From Bacteroidota bacterium (lineage in GTDB: Bacteria; Bacteroidota; Rhodothermia; Balneolales; Balneolaceae), in the NCBI GenBank assembly GCA_009909035.1, contig JAAAOB010000105.1, positions 1 to 61,989 of the forward strand: 61,989 bases of DNA. Direction: 5' to 3'. Below are positions 25,953-34,072 of the stretch, piece after piece. Below the pieces are notes generated by a model. It saw nothing but the letters and a program-made list of their open reading frames with translations. It did no database searches and was not told where the DNA came from. Made by a program: the position numbers and the translations under genes. Each line of letters opens with the position of its first letter. The stretch's first letter is position 1.

Positions 25953-26892
25953 TTATTTGGTCTTTGAATCGTCCTGCCTGTAATTTGAGGGAATAAATAG
26001 CCAATGTCGGTAAGGGTGATTCCAGTAATTTCGCCTGTCTCCATCAATTCCCGTAGTAATTCCAATATTAAAATTGGAATATATTTTTCTAATCCGTTTG
26101 TTGATTAATTTATAGAGTTTCTCCTTCGCAATCGTACGCTTGCCTCTCCTCCACTTTCCTTTTGGTTTTCTTTTGTGTTTATCATTCAACCGGAATTGCA
26201 TAGCACCTAAAACGATATCTATACATTGAAGCAACACATGATTGTGAGAGCTGACCTCCGCAATCTGGTCTTCCTTGATTTTGATTCTCTGCCTGCGGAA
26301 TTCGGGAGATTTTTCAAGACTAGTGCCGTTACCACTTAATTAGTAAGGCGAAGGCATGGGTAAATGGCCGTCAAATAAGAGATTTCCCTCACAAATCTCA
26401 CTATATAAATTATGTGGTAACGGTACTAGTAATATGAGATTTGAAAAGAGCTGCCTTTTCCCTCGTATCCGGCAAGCGATCAAAATATATCCTCAGTTTC
26501 AGCTCATTTCCTGAGGGATTAGAATAACGCAAACCAAACGCATGTTTGATGAACTGGTAATACAGTAAAAAATAATCATGTTTTTGATGATACTCCTCCA
26601 GACCGATAGTAACATATCTGTTTTGAGTAAACATAATTCGTGCCTTAACAAGATCTTTTTCTACAAGATTGAAAAACAGATTCATTACCGTTTTATACTT
26701 ATCAAGATACCCGCTCGATATTTTCTGCCACTTGATCTCTTTAAACAAATTTTGCTCTTCTTTTGCCTTTTCAAGTGCTTTAGTAACCTCGTTCAAATGG
26801 GTCGACCAAACTAACAAACCACCGTAAAAATTTGAATAATATTTCCCCTTAATTACAGACTCGTCTGCATAAATAATGTATTCTCTTGACAT
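25953..26892 (-). pseudogene. DUF3800 gene interrupted by a 100-bp inverted-repeat element
   Basis: The N-terminal half (MSREYIIYADESVIKGKYYS, the acidic YxDES motif of DUF3800) runs from 26892 and hits a stop within the inserted element. The C-terminal half (LEKSPEFRRQRIKIKEDQIA, then VLLQCIDIVLGAMQFRLND) continues after it to the stop at 25953. Removing 106 bp (the 100-bp element plus one copy of a duplicated ACTAGT) leaves 834 bp, an uninterrupted frame of 277 residues reading SHITSLEKSPEF across the join. DUF3800 proteins have an RNase H-like fold and are often in accessory or defence-like regions. The gene is AT-rich compared with its surroundings and probably acquired. Confidence 0.85.
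26319..26430. mobile_element. MITE-like 100-bp element with terminal inverted repeats and ACTAGT duplication
   Basis: GCCGTTACCAC at 26325-26335 is mirrored by GTGGTAACGGT at 26414-26424 (one mismatch at the tip), and both ends are bordered by ACTAGT (26319-26324 and 26425-26430). An internal hairpin GAGATTT/AAATCTC occupies 26379-26399. The element has no coding capacity. Its loss with one ACTAGT exactly restores the host reading frame, which confirms the borders and a recent insertion. The 6-bp CTAG-centred duplication and the ends should identify the parent transposon. Confidence 0.85.
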
Positions 26893-27261
26893 ACCCAGCT
26901 AATGAACGTTCGTTTAAAATTGTCGCCTTAAAGAATAACTTTTTAATATAACTCCAACAAATTCATGACAATCCCCTTCGGTTGGCGATTCCCTCCTGCG
27001 CAAGGCTACGGTGGACAAGGCCTTTTTTCCCGAATGGATGCCTTTAGCACGCCTGCCGAATTTCAAACGTTCATATCAGCTAAAACCAAACAGCGTTGCA
27101 ATCAGAATTTTGAACCAAAGCAACTCGAAGTTCCCCGTTCGAGTGGTCCGGATATTTTTTAGCATCAGCTCATCTTGTTCTGGATGTTGAACTTTATTAA
27201 AGCTAAAACTTGCTTTATGTTTAGCTGTTTGTTGCATAGCCATCGAAGCTGGAGCTTCGAT
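26893..27261. other. Intergenic region with one short palindrome
   Basis: About 370 bp between the DUF3800 pseudogene and the BTAD regulator. A 65-codon plus-strand frame (26965-27162) has no protein-like features. ATCGAAGC (27242-27249) and GCTTCGAT (27254-27261) form an 8-bp stem immediately after the regulator's stop codon on the minus strand; there is no T-tract beyond it, so it may be a small repeated palindrome rather than a terminator. Confidence 0.5.
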
Positions 27262-29451
27262 CTACGTGATATCCCAGCCTGAATTTACACTTCTTAGCAC
27301 TTTCTCAAATCGGTTGTCTTGTCGTATTTCTGATAAAAAATCAGGATAGAGGTACCGGATTGTTGGTGTTGTGAAGGCGCCCCAGTGCTCTACCTTATCA
27401 AATGCCTCAAACGCTTTATCATGCTCCCCCAGTGCAGCATAAGCGAAACCGGCAGATGCATAATCATTTGCCTGTAAAACTTTTTTGATTAGTTCTTGGG
27501 CCCGGTTTTTTCGTCCTTTTTTATTGTGGATGATTGCAAGAGAAGCAACCACCTCTGCTGAAGAGGGAGAGCTGTCCGGAGTTAAAAGCGTCAGGGCCTC
27601 TTTTTGGGCACGTTCAGCTTCATGATATTTGCCCAGGTGGTAAAGGGTCAGTCCCTCAATGAAGTGAATAACACCAAATTCCGGTTCAATTTTTTTCGCA
27701 GTTTGTACCTCTTTCAGTGCTTTATCCGGATGGGCATTGGCCAGGTAAATTTGTCCCAGGTACACCCGCGTGTAGGGCGAATGGGGGTCAAGTGTCACTG
27801 CTTTTTCTGCGGGTTCAATCGATTGATCAAGCCGTCCCAGAACCATATTCATCCATCCAAGCCAGTTGTGACCTTCCGCATATCCGGGCTGTAGTTCCAC
27901 AGACGTTTTGAATTCACGAAGGGCATCGGGCCCGTTTTGCCTGCGCACATAGATGATTCCAAGTGCAGTATGTGCTTCACCAAGTTTTGGATTCAGCGAA
28001 AGCGCCTTAACGGCCGATTCCATCGCATCCGTATGGGTTGACTCCTGGGGATAGTTGTACCATTCCGCCAGGATCTGAGCCTCCGCCAGGCCGGTCCACG
28101 CCTGCGCATAGCCTTTATCTTCGTCAATTGCCCTCCTGAAATAGCTGATTGCCTGCGTAATACCGGTTTCTGAGCGCTGACTCAGATGAAACCGTCCTTT
28201 GGTGTACAGCAGATAGGCATCGAGGTTCTGGGTCGGTTCCGTTTCGGGTTGGTCCGTCGTTTTTTTGGTAAACCGTCCTTCCAAGCTATCGGTAATTCGC
28301 CCGGCCAGTTCGCTTTGAATATCAAATATATTCTTTGTCGTCAATTCCCGGTCGAACGTTTCTGCCCAGAGATGGTCCTCTGTCTCAGCTTCAATCATCT
28401 GAATATTAAGACGAATTCTGTTTTCGATCTGCTGAACCGACCCCTCAACAATAATTCGTACACCCAGTTCACGAGCAATTTCGGGAATCGCCTGATTGCT
28501 GTCTTCATATCGAAGAACAGATGTTCTGGATATCATCGATAGTTGTCTGTTGGCAGAGAGTCGGGTCAGAAGGTCATTGTGCAAACCTCTGGCAAAATGC
28601 AGGGTAGATTCGTCGTTTCCCAAAACATCAAATGGCAGCACAGCCACAGAGTTTTCATGCGTGGCTTTCAGATGCTTTTTCTTCTTTGCGATTTCAGGTT
28701 TACTCTGCTCAATAAACTCAGAGAGCTCTTTTGTGATTGCCGATGGGTTCTCACCAAACTCCTTGGCCATTTGGGTAGCGTGGCTGTTTATAATCTCAGC
28801 AATTTCAGATTGCTTATCCTGATACATGAGTGAGCGCAACAGGTCTTTAACTTTTTTTATGCTGAACGGATCTTCACGGTAGAGGATCTTCCGGTACGTT
28901 ACAGCCTCTCTGTACTGCTGACTGCTCTCAAATTGTTGCGCTGCCTTTTCTGCGGCTTTCAAATACTCATTATGGTAGTGTTTACGATGAGTATCAAGCC
29001 ATTGATCGAGTTCGGCTGAAGCTTTCGGAATGTGAAGACCTTCCAGCAGCTTGCCCCGGTATAGGGTCAATGCTTTTTGCCAGTCACTATTCTCAATTGC
29101 GTTTTCAAAAGCAAAAACATCGCACTCAAAAAGTTCTTTATCGATCCTCAGTTCTTCTGTGCCCCTGGCTTCGATACAATTTTTGCCAAGCGTTTTACGC
29201 AAATGATAGAGCATGTTGCTGAGAGCATTCCGTGCACTCTTTTGTCCTTTCTCCGGCCAAAGCAGGGGAAGAATTCTGTCTCTTCGCTGAAAACCGGTCG
29301 TTTTATTAATCAATAGGAAGGAGAGCAAAAACAATCGCTTGGGTCCGGCAAGAAACGAGTGTTCCAGCTTGCCGTCATGCGTTCGCAGTTCTGCCGGTCC
29401 AAGGATGTTGAGTTGATTCATGTAGATACAGACTAAAGTCTTAGATGACAA
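27262..29451 (-). CDS. BTAD-domain transcriptional regulator with TPR repeats
   Basis: A 729-residue regulator. An OmpR/SARP-like winged helix occupies about residues 12-105 (FQRRDRILPLLWPEKGQKSA), and a bacterial transcriptional-activation (BTAD) helical domain follows to about 245. Around residue 267 the SVAVLPFDVLGN motif opens a domain seen in many adenylate-cyclase-like and TPR regulators (FARGLHNDLLTRLS, GVRIIVEGSVQQI). Several TPRs fill residues 385-690. The ATG at 29421 (MNQLNILGPAEL) is an equally plausible start. It is divergent from a lipoprotein gene across 136 bp, the obvious candidate target. The signal it senses is unknown. Confidence 0.85.
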   Translation of the reverse strand: MSSKTLVCIYMNQLNILGPAELRTHDGKLEHSFLAGPKRLFLLSFLLINKTTGFQRRDRILPLLWPEKGQKSARNALSNMLYHLRKTLGKNCIEARGTEELRIDKELFECDVFAFENAIENSDWQKALTLYRGKLLEGLHIPKASAELDQWLDTHRKHYHNEYLKAAEKAAQQFESSQQYREAVTYRKILYREDPFSIKKVKDLLRSLMYQDKQSEIAEIINSHATQMAKEFGENPSAITKELSEFIEQSKPEIAKKKKHLKATHENSVAVLPFDVLGNDESTLHFARGLHNDLLTRLSANRQLSMISRTSVLRYEDSNQAIPEIARELGVRIIVEGSVQQIENRIRLNIQMIEAETEDHLWAETFDRELTTKNIFDIQSELAGRITDSLEGRFTKKTTDQPETEPTQNLDAYLLYTKGRFHLSQRSETGITQAISYFRRAIDEDKGYAQAWTGLAEAQILAEWYNYPQESTHTDAMESAVKALSLNPKLGEAHTALGIIYVRRQNGPDALREFKTSVELQPGYAEGHNWLGWMNMVLGRLDQSIEPAEKAVTLDPHSPYTRVYLGQIYLANAHPDKALKEVQTAKKIEPEFGVIHFIEGLTLYHLGKYHEAERAQKEALTLLTPDSSPSSAEVVASLAIIHNKKGRKNRAQELIKKVLQANDYASAGFAYAALGEHDKAFEAFDKVEHWGAFTTPTIRYLYPDFLSEIRQDNRFEKVLRSVNSGWDIT

Positions 29452-29587
29452 TCTAAGAACTAAAAAAGAGGAAGGAAAGAGCCGGGGTCTATTTTGAGAT
29501 CAGATTAGAAAGGCAGTCAACTGGCTGCCGGTTAATTCAACAATCGAAATCATCACAAACAGTAATTTAACCAAATCCTTTATCATT

Positions 29588-30625
29588 ATGTTTTATGTCA
29601 TCAAGAATACAATTCTCTACACCAGCATGATGATGTTATTATTTTCAACGACCCAGCTGTTTTCTGGCTGCGACGATGAAAATATAACATCAAACGAATC
29701 ACCTAATGAGAAGCTTGTGGAAGTTACAGCTACTCACAACCACGATGAAAATCTTCATCTTTTTGAGATGGATACCCAATCGATCTCATCCGGCTGGACA
29801 ACGTTTGAGTTTAACAACGCATCGCATGTGGATCATTTTTTTGTGATCTATAAAGTTCCTGAGGCAGCCATCGAAGCCGCAAAGGCAGCCGACGAACCGC
29901 TGCTCGAGCACTGGTTCCAGGGAGTTACGGAACCGTTCCAGGTGGAGTACAATCCCTATGCTTCGGGCGAAATAGAGTATGGGGAGTTTGTTGACAATCT
30001 TGTAGCCCACGTTTCTGAGAAAGGGCCCTGGTTTTTTGATCCGGGTGCTCCACCCATGGGCGGGCCTGGCTTCACCGCTGACGGCAAGACATCCAAAACC
30101 ACGGTACACCTTGAGCCTGGAGAGTACATTGTGGAATGCTATGTGAAAGACGAAAACGAGCAGTTCCACTCCTATTTGGGAATGCTGGAACAACTGACCG
30201 TAACTGATGAACAGTCGGGTGCAGAAGAGCCGGAACCGGATATGAATATCACCATTTCCTCCAAAGAAGGAATTGAGGTGGATGGAAATCCTGAAAATGG
30301 ATCACAAGTTGTTGAGGTCTTTTTTGAAGATCAGACAAGTTATGGTCACCTGCTCGGACACAACGTTCAGCTTGTGAAACTGAGTGACAATAGCGATCAG
30401 GAATTGATCGAATCTGTGATTGAGTGGATGAATTGGTCAAAACCGGGAAGCCTCGTAAACAACGCGCCACAGGGTGCGGAGTTTATGGGTGGTACCATGG
30501 AAATGACGGGAGGATCAACCGCGTATATTCATGCCGATTTTGAACCGGGCGATTACGCGTGGATTGCCGAAATTCCTGACCCGGCCAGCGCCAACATGCT
30601 TAAAACATTCACAATTCCGGAATAG
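29588..30625 (+). CDS. Hypothetical lipoprotein, possibly with cupredoxin-like domains
   Basis: The 345-residue product has a lipoprotein signal (TTQLFSGC, cysteine 28). The mature protein seems to consist of two beta domains. The first carries histidine-rich VTATHNHDENLHLFEM, HVDHFFVIYKV and LEPGEYIVECYVKDENEQFHS, reminiscent of copper-binding cupredoxin folds (His and Cys ligands). The second contains YGHLLGHNVQLVKL and FEPGDYAWIAEIPDP. Metal binding is inference from ligand spacing. It lies opposite a large BTAD/TPR regulator, and its downstream terminator at 30690 shows it is monocistronic. Confidence 0.7.
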   Translation: MFYVIKNTILYTSMMMLLFSTTQLFSGCDDENITSNESPNEKLVEVTATHNHDENLHLFEMDTQSISSGWTTFEFNNASHVDHFFVIYKVPEAAIEAAKAADEPLLEHWFQGVTEPFQVEYNPYASGEIEYGEFVDNLVAHVSEKGPWFFDPGAPPMGGPGFTADGKTSKTTVHLEPGEYIVECYVKDENEQFHSYLGMLEQLTVTDEQSGAEEPEPDMNITISSKEGIEVDGNPENGSQVVEVFFEDQTSYGHLLGHNVQLVKLSDNSDQELIESVIEWMNWSKPGSLVNNAPQGAEFMGGTMEMTGGSTAYIHADFEPGDYAWIAEIPDPASANMLKTFTIPE

Positions 30626-30689
30626 CGGAATAGTCAAAATCATATTCGTAACCTCAACATACATCATCGCAGTATGATTTATGATGAAG

Positions 30690-30726
30690 GCGCTCCTCAG
30701 TTGACAGCGGGGAGTGCTTTTTTATT
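30690..30726 (+). terminator. Rho-independent terminator of the lipoprotein gene
   Basis: GCGCTCC (30690-30696) pairs with GGAGTGC (30711-30717), one G-T wobble, followed at once by TTTTTTATTT. It lies 65 bp after the stop codon at 30625 and separates this gene from the efflux locus. Confidence 0.7.
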
Positions 30727-30859
30727 TAGTGCTTTTAGCCATTGTATAAAAAAGATGGGCGAAATGCCAGTGGAAACGCCATTCTTCATTTGTCCCTGTG
30801 TCGTGTTTCACTCTATTCGTTCTTTTTCTGTATCCATTAGAGAAAACCATTTTGATAAC

Positions 30860-30872
30860 TGAACGGTGTTCA
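30860..30872. promoter_or_regulatory. TetR-type operator upstream of the TetR gene
   Basis: TGAACGGTGTTCA is a perfect palindrome (5-bp arms, 3-bp centre) 33 bp before the ATG of the TetR-type regulator. A near-identical site lies in front of the TolC gene, with ACTGAACGRTGTTYAT conserved in both. The repetition at exactly the two expected promoters makes it a strong candidate operator for this regulator. Confidence 0.7.
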
Positions 30873-30905
30873 TTAGTTTGTTATTGTTCAATTAATCACT
30901 TACAC

Positions 30906-31514
30906 ATGGGAATTCAGGAACGTAAAGAACGCGAAAAACAGGAATTGAAGGAGCTCATCATGAGTACGGCGGCGAAACTTTTTCGCCAGAAAGGCTATGT
31001 AGCCACCAGCATGCGGGCCATCGCAGAAGAAATTGAGTACAGTCCGGGAACCCTCTATCTCTATTTTAAAGACAAGGATGAACTGCTGTATCAGCTCAGC
31101 GTTCGGGCTTTTAACCTGTTTTTCGAGTATTTCAGCCGGGTGCGGTCCGTCAAGGATCCGCTCGAACGTCTTTTCAAGCTCGGGGAGGTGTACCTGACCT
31201 TTGCCATCGAGCAGCCTGCGTACTACGATCTGATGTTCATCATGACTGATCCCATGCGCAGCCTTGATAAAGAAAACTGGGCGGAGGGCAAGAAGAATCA
31301 CCAGGTGCTGACCGATATTCTGAAGGAGTGCCAGGCTGCCGGCCATTTCAAAGGGTACGAACTGGACCCGCTTTCGTTTATGATCTGGAGCCAGGTACAC
31401 GGCATTTCATCCCTCTATGTGAAAGAACGAATGCAAATGTACCCGGATGCCGACAAAAAACAACTGCTGTTTGATGCCCTGGAAATTTTTAACAACACCC
31501 TGAAGAACCTGTAA
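30906..31514 (+). CDS. TetR/AcrR-family repressor of the adjacent efflux operon
   Basis: The open frame extends upstream to 30798, but the protein begins at the ATG at 30906 (MGIQERKEREKQELKELIM), giving about 202 residues. Residues 15-60 form the TetR helix-turn-helix: AAKLFRQKGYVATSMRAIAE and YSPGTLYLYFKDKDELL. The remainder is the helical ligand-binding and dimer domain. It precedes genes for TolC, adaptor and RND pump on the same strand. Two matching palindromes (30860-30872 and 31531-31543) suggest that it represses both itself and the pump until an inducer binds. Confidence 0.92.
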   Translation: MGIQERKEREKQELKELIMSTAAKLFRQKGYVATSMRAIAEEIEYSPGTLYLYFKDKDELLYQLSVRAFNLFFEYFSRVRSVKDPLERLFKLGEVYLTFAIEQPAYYDLMFIMTDPMRSLDKENWAEGKKNHQVLTDILKECQAAGHFKGYELDPLSFMIWSQVHGISSLYVKERMQMYPDADKKQLLFDALEIFNNTLKNL

Positions 31515-31530
31515 TTTTTTTGAATGATAC

Positions 31531-31543
31531 TGAACGATGTTTA
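31531..31543. promoter_or_regulatory. TetR-type operator upstream of the TolC gene
   Basis: TGAACGATGTTTA differs from the upstream site TGAACGGTGTTCA at only two transitions and is preceded by the same AC. It lies 16 bp after the TetR stop codon and overlaps the first possible ATG of the TolC frame (31537), which argues for translation from 31564 and for an internal promoter controlled by the TetR protein. Confidence 0.65.
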
Positions 31544-31563
31544 TAATATTAAAACTGTTTATC

Positions 31564-32964
31564 ATGGAAACACCTTTCATTTTTGCATTGAGCTCCGGCT
31601 TATCCGGCAAACTTCGCCGGATATCGGTAATGGTTCTCTTCACTGCCTTTTATTCAACAGCCGGTTCAGCACAGGAATCCACCGTTTTGGACACATATAT
31701 TGAAATAGCGATTCAGAACAACCGGGCGTTGATTGAGGAAAACCTGGACGTGCGCCAATCAAGCCTGGAGGCAGAACGGGCCCGCGGACGGTTTATGCCC
31801 GACATCCATTTAGAAGCCACCTACGATCTGGCTGATGGCGGGCGAACCATTGATGTGCCGGTGGGTGATCTGCTCAACCCCGTTCACTCGGTTGTAAACG
31901 ATGTGGCGGGAGAGAATCTGCTGCCTACAAATTTGGGCACCATCCGGGAACCCATTCTGCCCGATGGCTTCCAGCAAACCCGCTTGCGGATTATGCAGCC
32001 CCTGTTCAACACCGACATTTATTACAGTTACAAAGCGCAAAAGGAACTTCTTTCGGCTCGTGAAGCCCGCCGGCAGGCATTCATCAATGAATTGACCAAA
32101 GAAGTAAAAGCGGCATGGTTCAACTATTTAAAAACCGAAGAGTTGATGGAGATTCATGAATCCACCAGGCTATTGCTGGAGGAACTGCTTGAGTTCAACC
32201 AAAACCTGGTTATATACGATAAGGCCACCCGCGACCGGGTTTCATCGGCTAAATTTGAACTCAGTGAACTGCAGAGCCGCATTGCCGAAACCGAACAGAA
32301 CCGCGCCAATGCCCTCTCTTTCTTCAACTTCTTGCTGACCCGGCCGCTTGATACCCCGGTCCGCCGCGATTCCCTCCCGCCGCTGCAGGATGACGCTTTC
32401 ACCCTTGAACAACTGGAGGCGGCCGCTCTTACCAACCGCAACGAGCTGCTTCAGGTTGACCGGGGCATCCGGGCGAACCGGCAATTGCTGAAGCTGGAAC
32501 AGGGAGATGCCCTGCCTGAACTTTTCGCCGCCGCAGATCTGGGGTTCCAGGGCTATGGCTACTCCTTCAGAGACCATGAGTTTTGGTTCATCCGGTTTGG
32601 GCTGCGCTGGGATCTGTTCAAGGGATTTCAAAACCAGAAAGAAATTCAGCAACGGCGCATTGAAATTAAGAAACTGGATAACCGCTACCGGCAGCTTGAG
32701 GATCAGATCAGGCTTCAGGTCATCAATGCGCTTTCCGCCTATCGTGCCGCACAAAAAAAACTGACCGCAAGTGAAAGCTCACTTAACAGTGCCCGCGACC
32801 GGTTCCAGATCGTTAGAAACCGTTACCGGCAGGGAAGCAGCCTGCTGATTGAATTCCTGGATGCCCGTACCAGCTTCACCAATGCACAATTGCAAAAAAC
32901 CATTGCCGAATACGATCTCAGGATAGCCTATGCCGAACTGGAACAGGCCATTGGCCGATACTAA
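31564..32964 (+). CDS. TolC-family outer-membrane efflux channel
   Basis: About 466 residues. A signal peptide (RRISVMVLFTAFYSTAGSAQ) precedes two structural repeats of the TolC family with long coiled-coil helices (LDTYIEIAIQNNRALIEENL; FINELTKEVKAAWFNYLKTE; and in the second half INALSAYRAAQKKLTASESS and FQIVRNRYRQGSSLLIEFLD). The upstream ATG at 31537 sits inside the operator-like palindrome, so 31564 (METPFIFAL) is preferred. It should form the outer-membrane duct for the adaptor and RND pump encoded next in the operon. Confidence 0.9.
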   Translation: METPFIFALSSGLSGKLRRISVMVLFTAFYSTAGSAQESTVLDTYIEIAIQNNRALIEENLDVRQSSLEAERARGRFMPDIHLEATYDLADGGRTIDVPVGDLLNPVHSVVNDVAGENLLPTNLGTIREPILPDGFQQTRLRIMQPLFNTDIYYSYKAQKELLSAREARRQAFINELTKEVKAAWFNYLKTEELMEIHESTRLLLEELLEFNQNLVIYDKATRDRVSSAKFELSELQSRIAETEQNRANALSFFNFLLTRPLDTPVRRDSLPPLQDDAFTLEQLEAAALTNRNELLQVDRGIRANRQLLKLEQGDALPELFAAADLGFQGYGYSFRDHEFWFIRFGLRWDLFKGFQNQKEIQQRRIEIKKLDNRYRQLEDQIRLQVINALSAYRAAQKKLTASESSLNSARDRFQIVRNRYRQGSSLLIEFLDARTSFTNAQLQKTIAEYDLRIAYAELEQAIGRY

Positions 32965-33000
32965 CCCCATCACCTGATTAATTAAAAACCGAATACAATC

Positions 33001-34059
33001 ATGAACTCATCAACCATTTTAATCACCTTTCTTTCATTGCTTTTCATTTTACAGGGATGTAAGAAAGAGTACAGTCAACCTCCGTCAGCCGACCGAAATG
33101 AGACCGTCCCTGTTCGGGTTGAACCGCTTGCTGTACAGACCAGTCCCATTCCCGTACAGAGCAGCGGCCGGCTGGAAACCGCCTCCGAGACCAACTTATC
33201 CTTTCTGATCGGTGGAATTATTGAACACCTGAATTTCAGTGAGGGCGCCTCTTTTCAGGAAGGCGACACCCTCGCATCTCTGGACCTTGTGGAAATTGAC
33301 GCGCAGGTGCAGAAGGCACGGGAAGCGCTGGCCAAAGCCCGGCGTGACCTGGAACGAATCACGGGGTTATACAGCGATTCGAGCGCTACCCTGGAACAGG
33401 TTCAAGACACAGAGACCGCTCTTGAAATCGCTGAAGCCGAATACGAAATCGCAACATTCAACCGCCGACATGCGAGTATTACGGCGCCGGGAGACGGTGT
33501 GATACTTAAAAAGTATGCCGAGGAGCAGGAATTGAGTACCTCCGGCACACCGGTGTACCGGATTGGCATCACCCGCGGCAACCGCTACCTGCTGAAGACC
33601 GGCCTTACGGATAAAGACGTGTTGCGCATCCGTAACGGGAATCAAGCCGAAGTCTATTTCGATGCCTATCCCGGACGGGCCTTTAATGCAACAGTCACCG
33701 AAGTTCCCGCTTCAGCAGATCCGCGAACCGGCACATATGAAGTTGAATTATCAGTTGAGTCAGAGGGCGCGTTACTGAAAAGCGGATTTATTGGAAAAGC
33801 GATGATCTTTCCTTCCTCAAGCCAGCCCTACTACAGGATACCACTTCAGGCTATGGTTGAAGGCGGACAACACCGGGCCCGAATTTTCGTCCCGCTGGAA
33901 AACGGAACCGCAGAACCACTTGATCTTACGCCGGACTATATCGGCAACGACTTTTTTACCATCGACACAACCGGCGTTGCCTTTAAACACGGGGTGATCA
34001 CCGAAGGTGCCTCCTACCTGCGTCCGGGCATAAAAATTTCCATCTATTCATCAAACTAA
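33001..34059 (+). CDS. RND efflux periplasmic adaptor (membrane fusion) lipoprotein
   Basis: A 352-residue adaptor with a lipobox (LLFILQGC, cysteine 20). Order of domains: beta-barrel/lipoyl first half (GGIIEHLNFSEGASFQEGDT), a coiled-coil hairpin (QVQKAREALAKARRDLERIT to ETALEIAEAEYEIA), lipoyl second half (ITAPGDGVILKKYAEEQE), then the barrel and membrane-proximal domains (DKDVLRIRNGNQAEVYFDAY). It links the TolC-like channel to the inner-membrane pump. The spacing of 36 bp upstream and 13 bp downstream shows operon membership. Confidence 0.92.
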   Translation: MNSSTILITFLSLLFILQGCKKEYSQPPSADRNETVPVRVEPLAVQTSPIPVQSSGRLETASETNLSFLIGGIIEHLNFSEGASFQEGDTLASLDLVEIDAQVQKAREALAKARRDLERITGLYSDSSATLEQVQDTETALEIAEAEYEIATFNRRHASITAPGDGVILKKYAEEQELSTSGTPVYRIGITRGNRYLLKTGLTDKDVLRIRNGNQAEVYFDAYPGRAFNATVTEVPASADPRTGTYEVELSVESEGALLKSGFIGKAMIFPSSSQPYYRIPLQAMVEGGQHRARIFVPLENGTAEPLDLTPDYIGNDFFTIDTTGVAFKHGVITEGASYLRPGIKISIYSSN

Positions 34060-34072
34060 ACAGAATGTCCCG

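Noticed and set aside
26965..27162. Plus-strand open frame of 65 codons with an ATG after the DUF3800 pseudogene
   Set aside because: Composition is not protein-like and nothing resembles a known family; considered intergenic.
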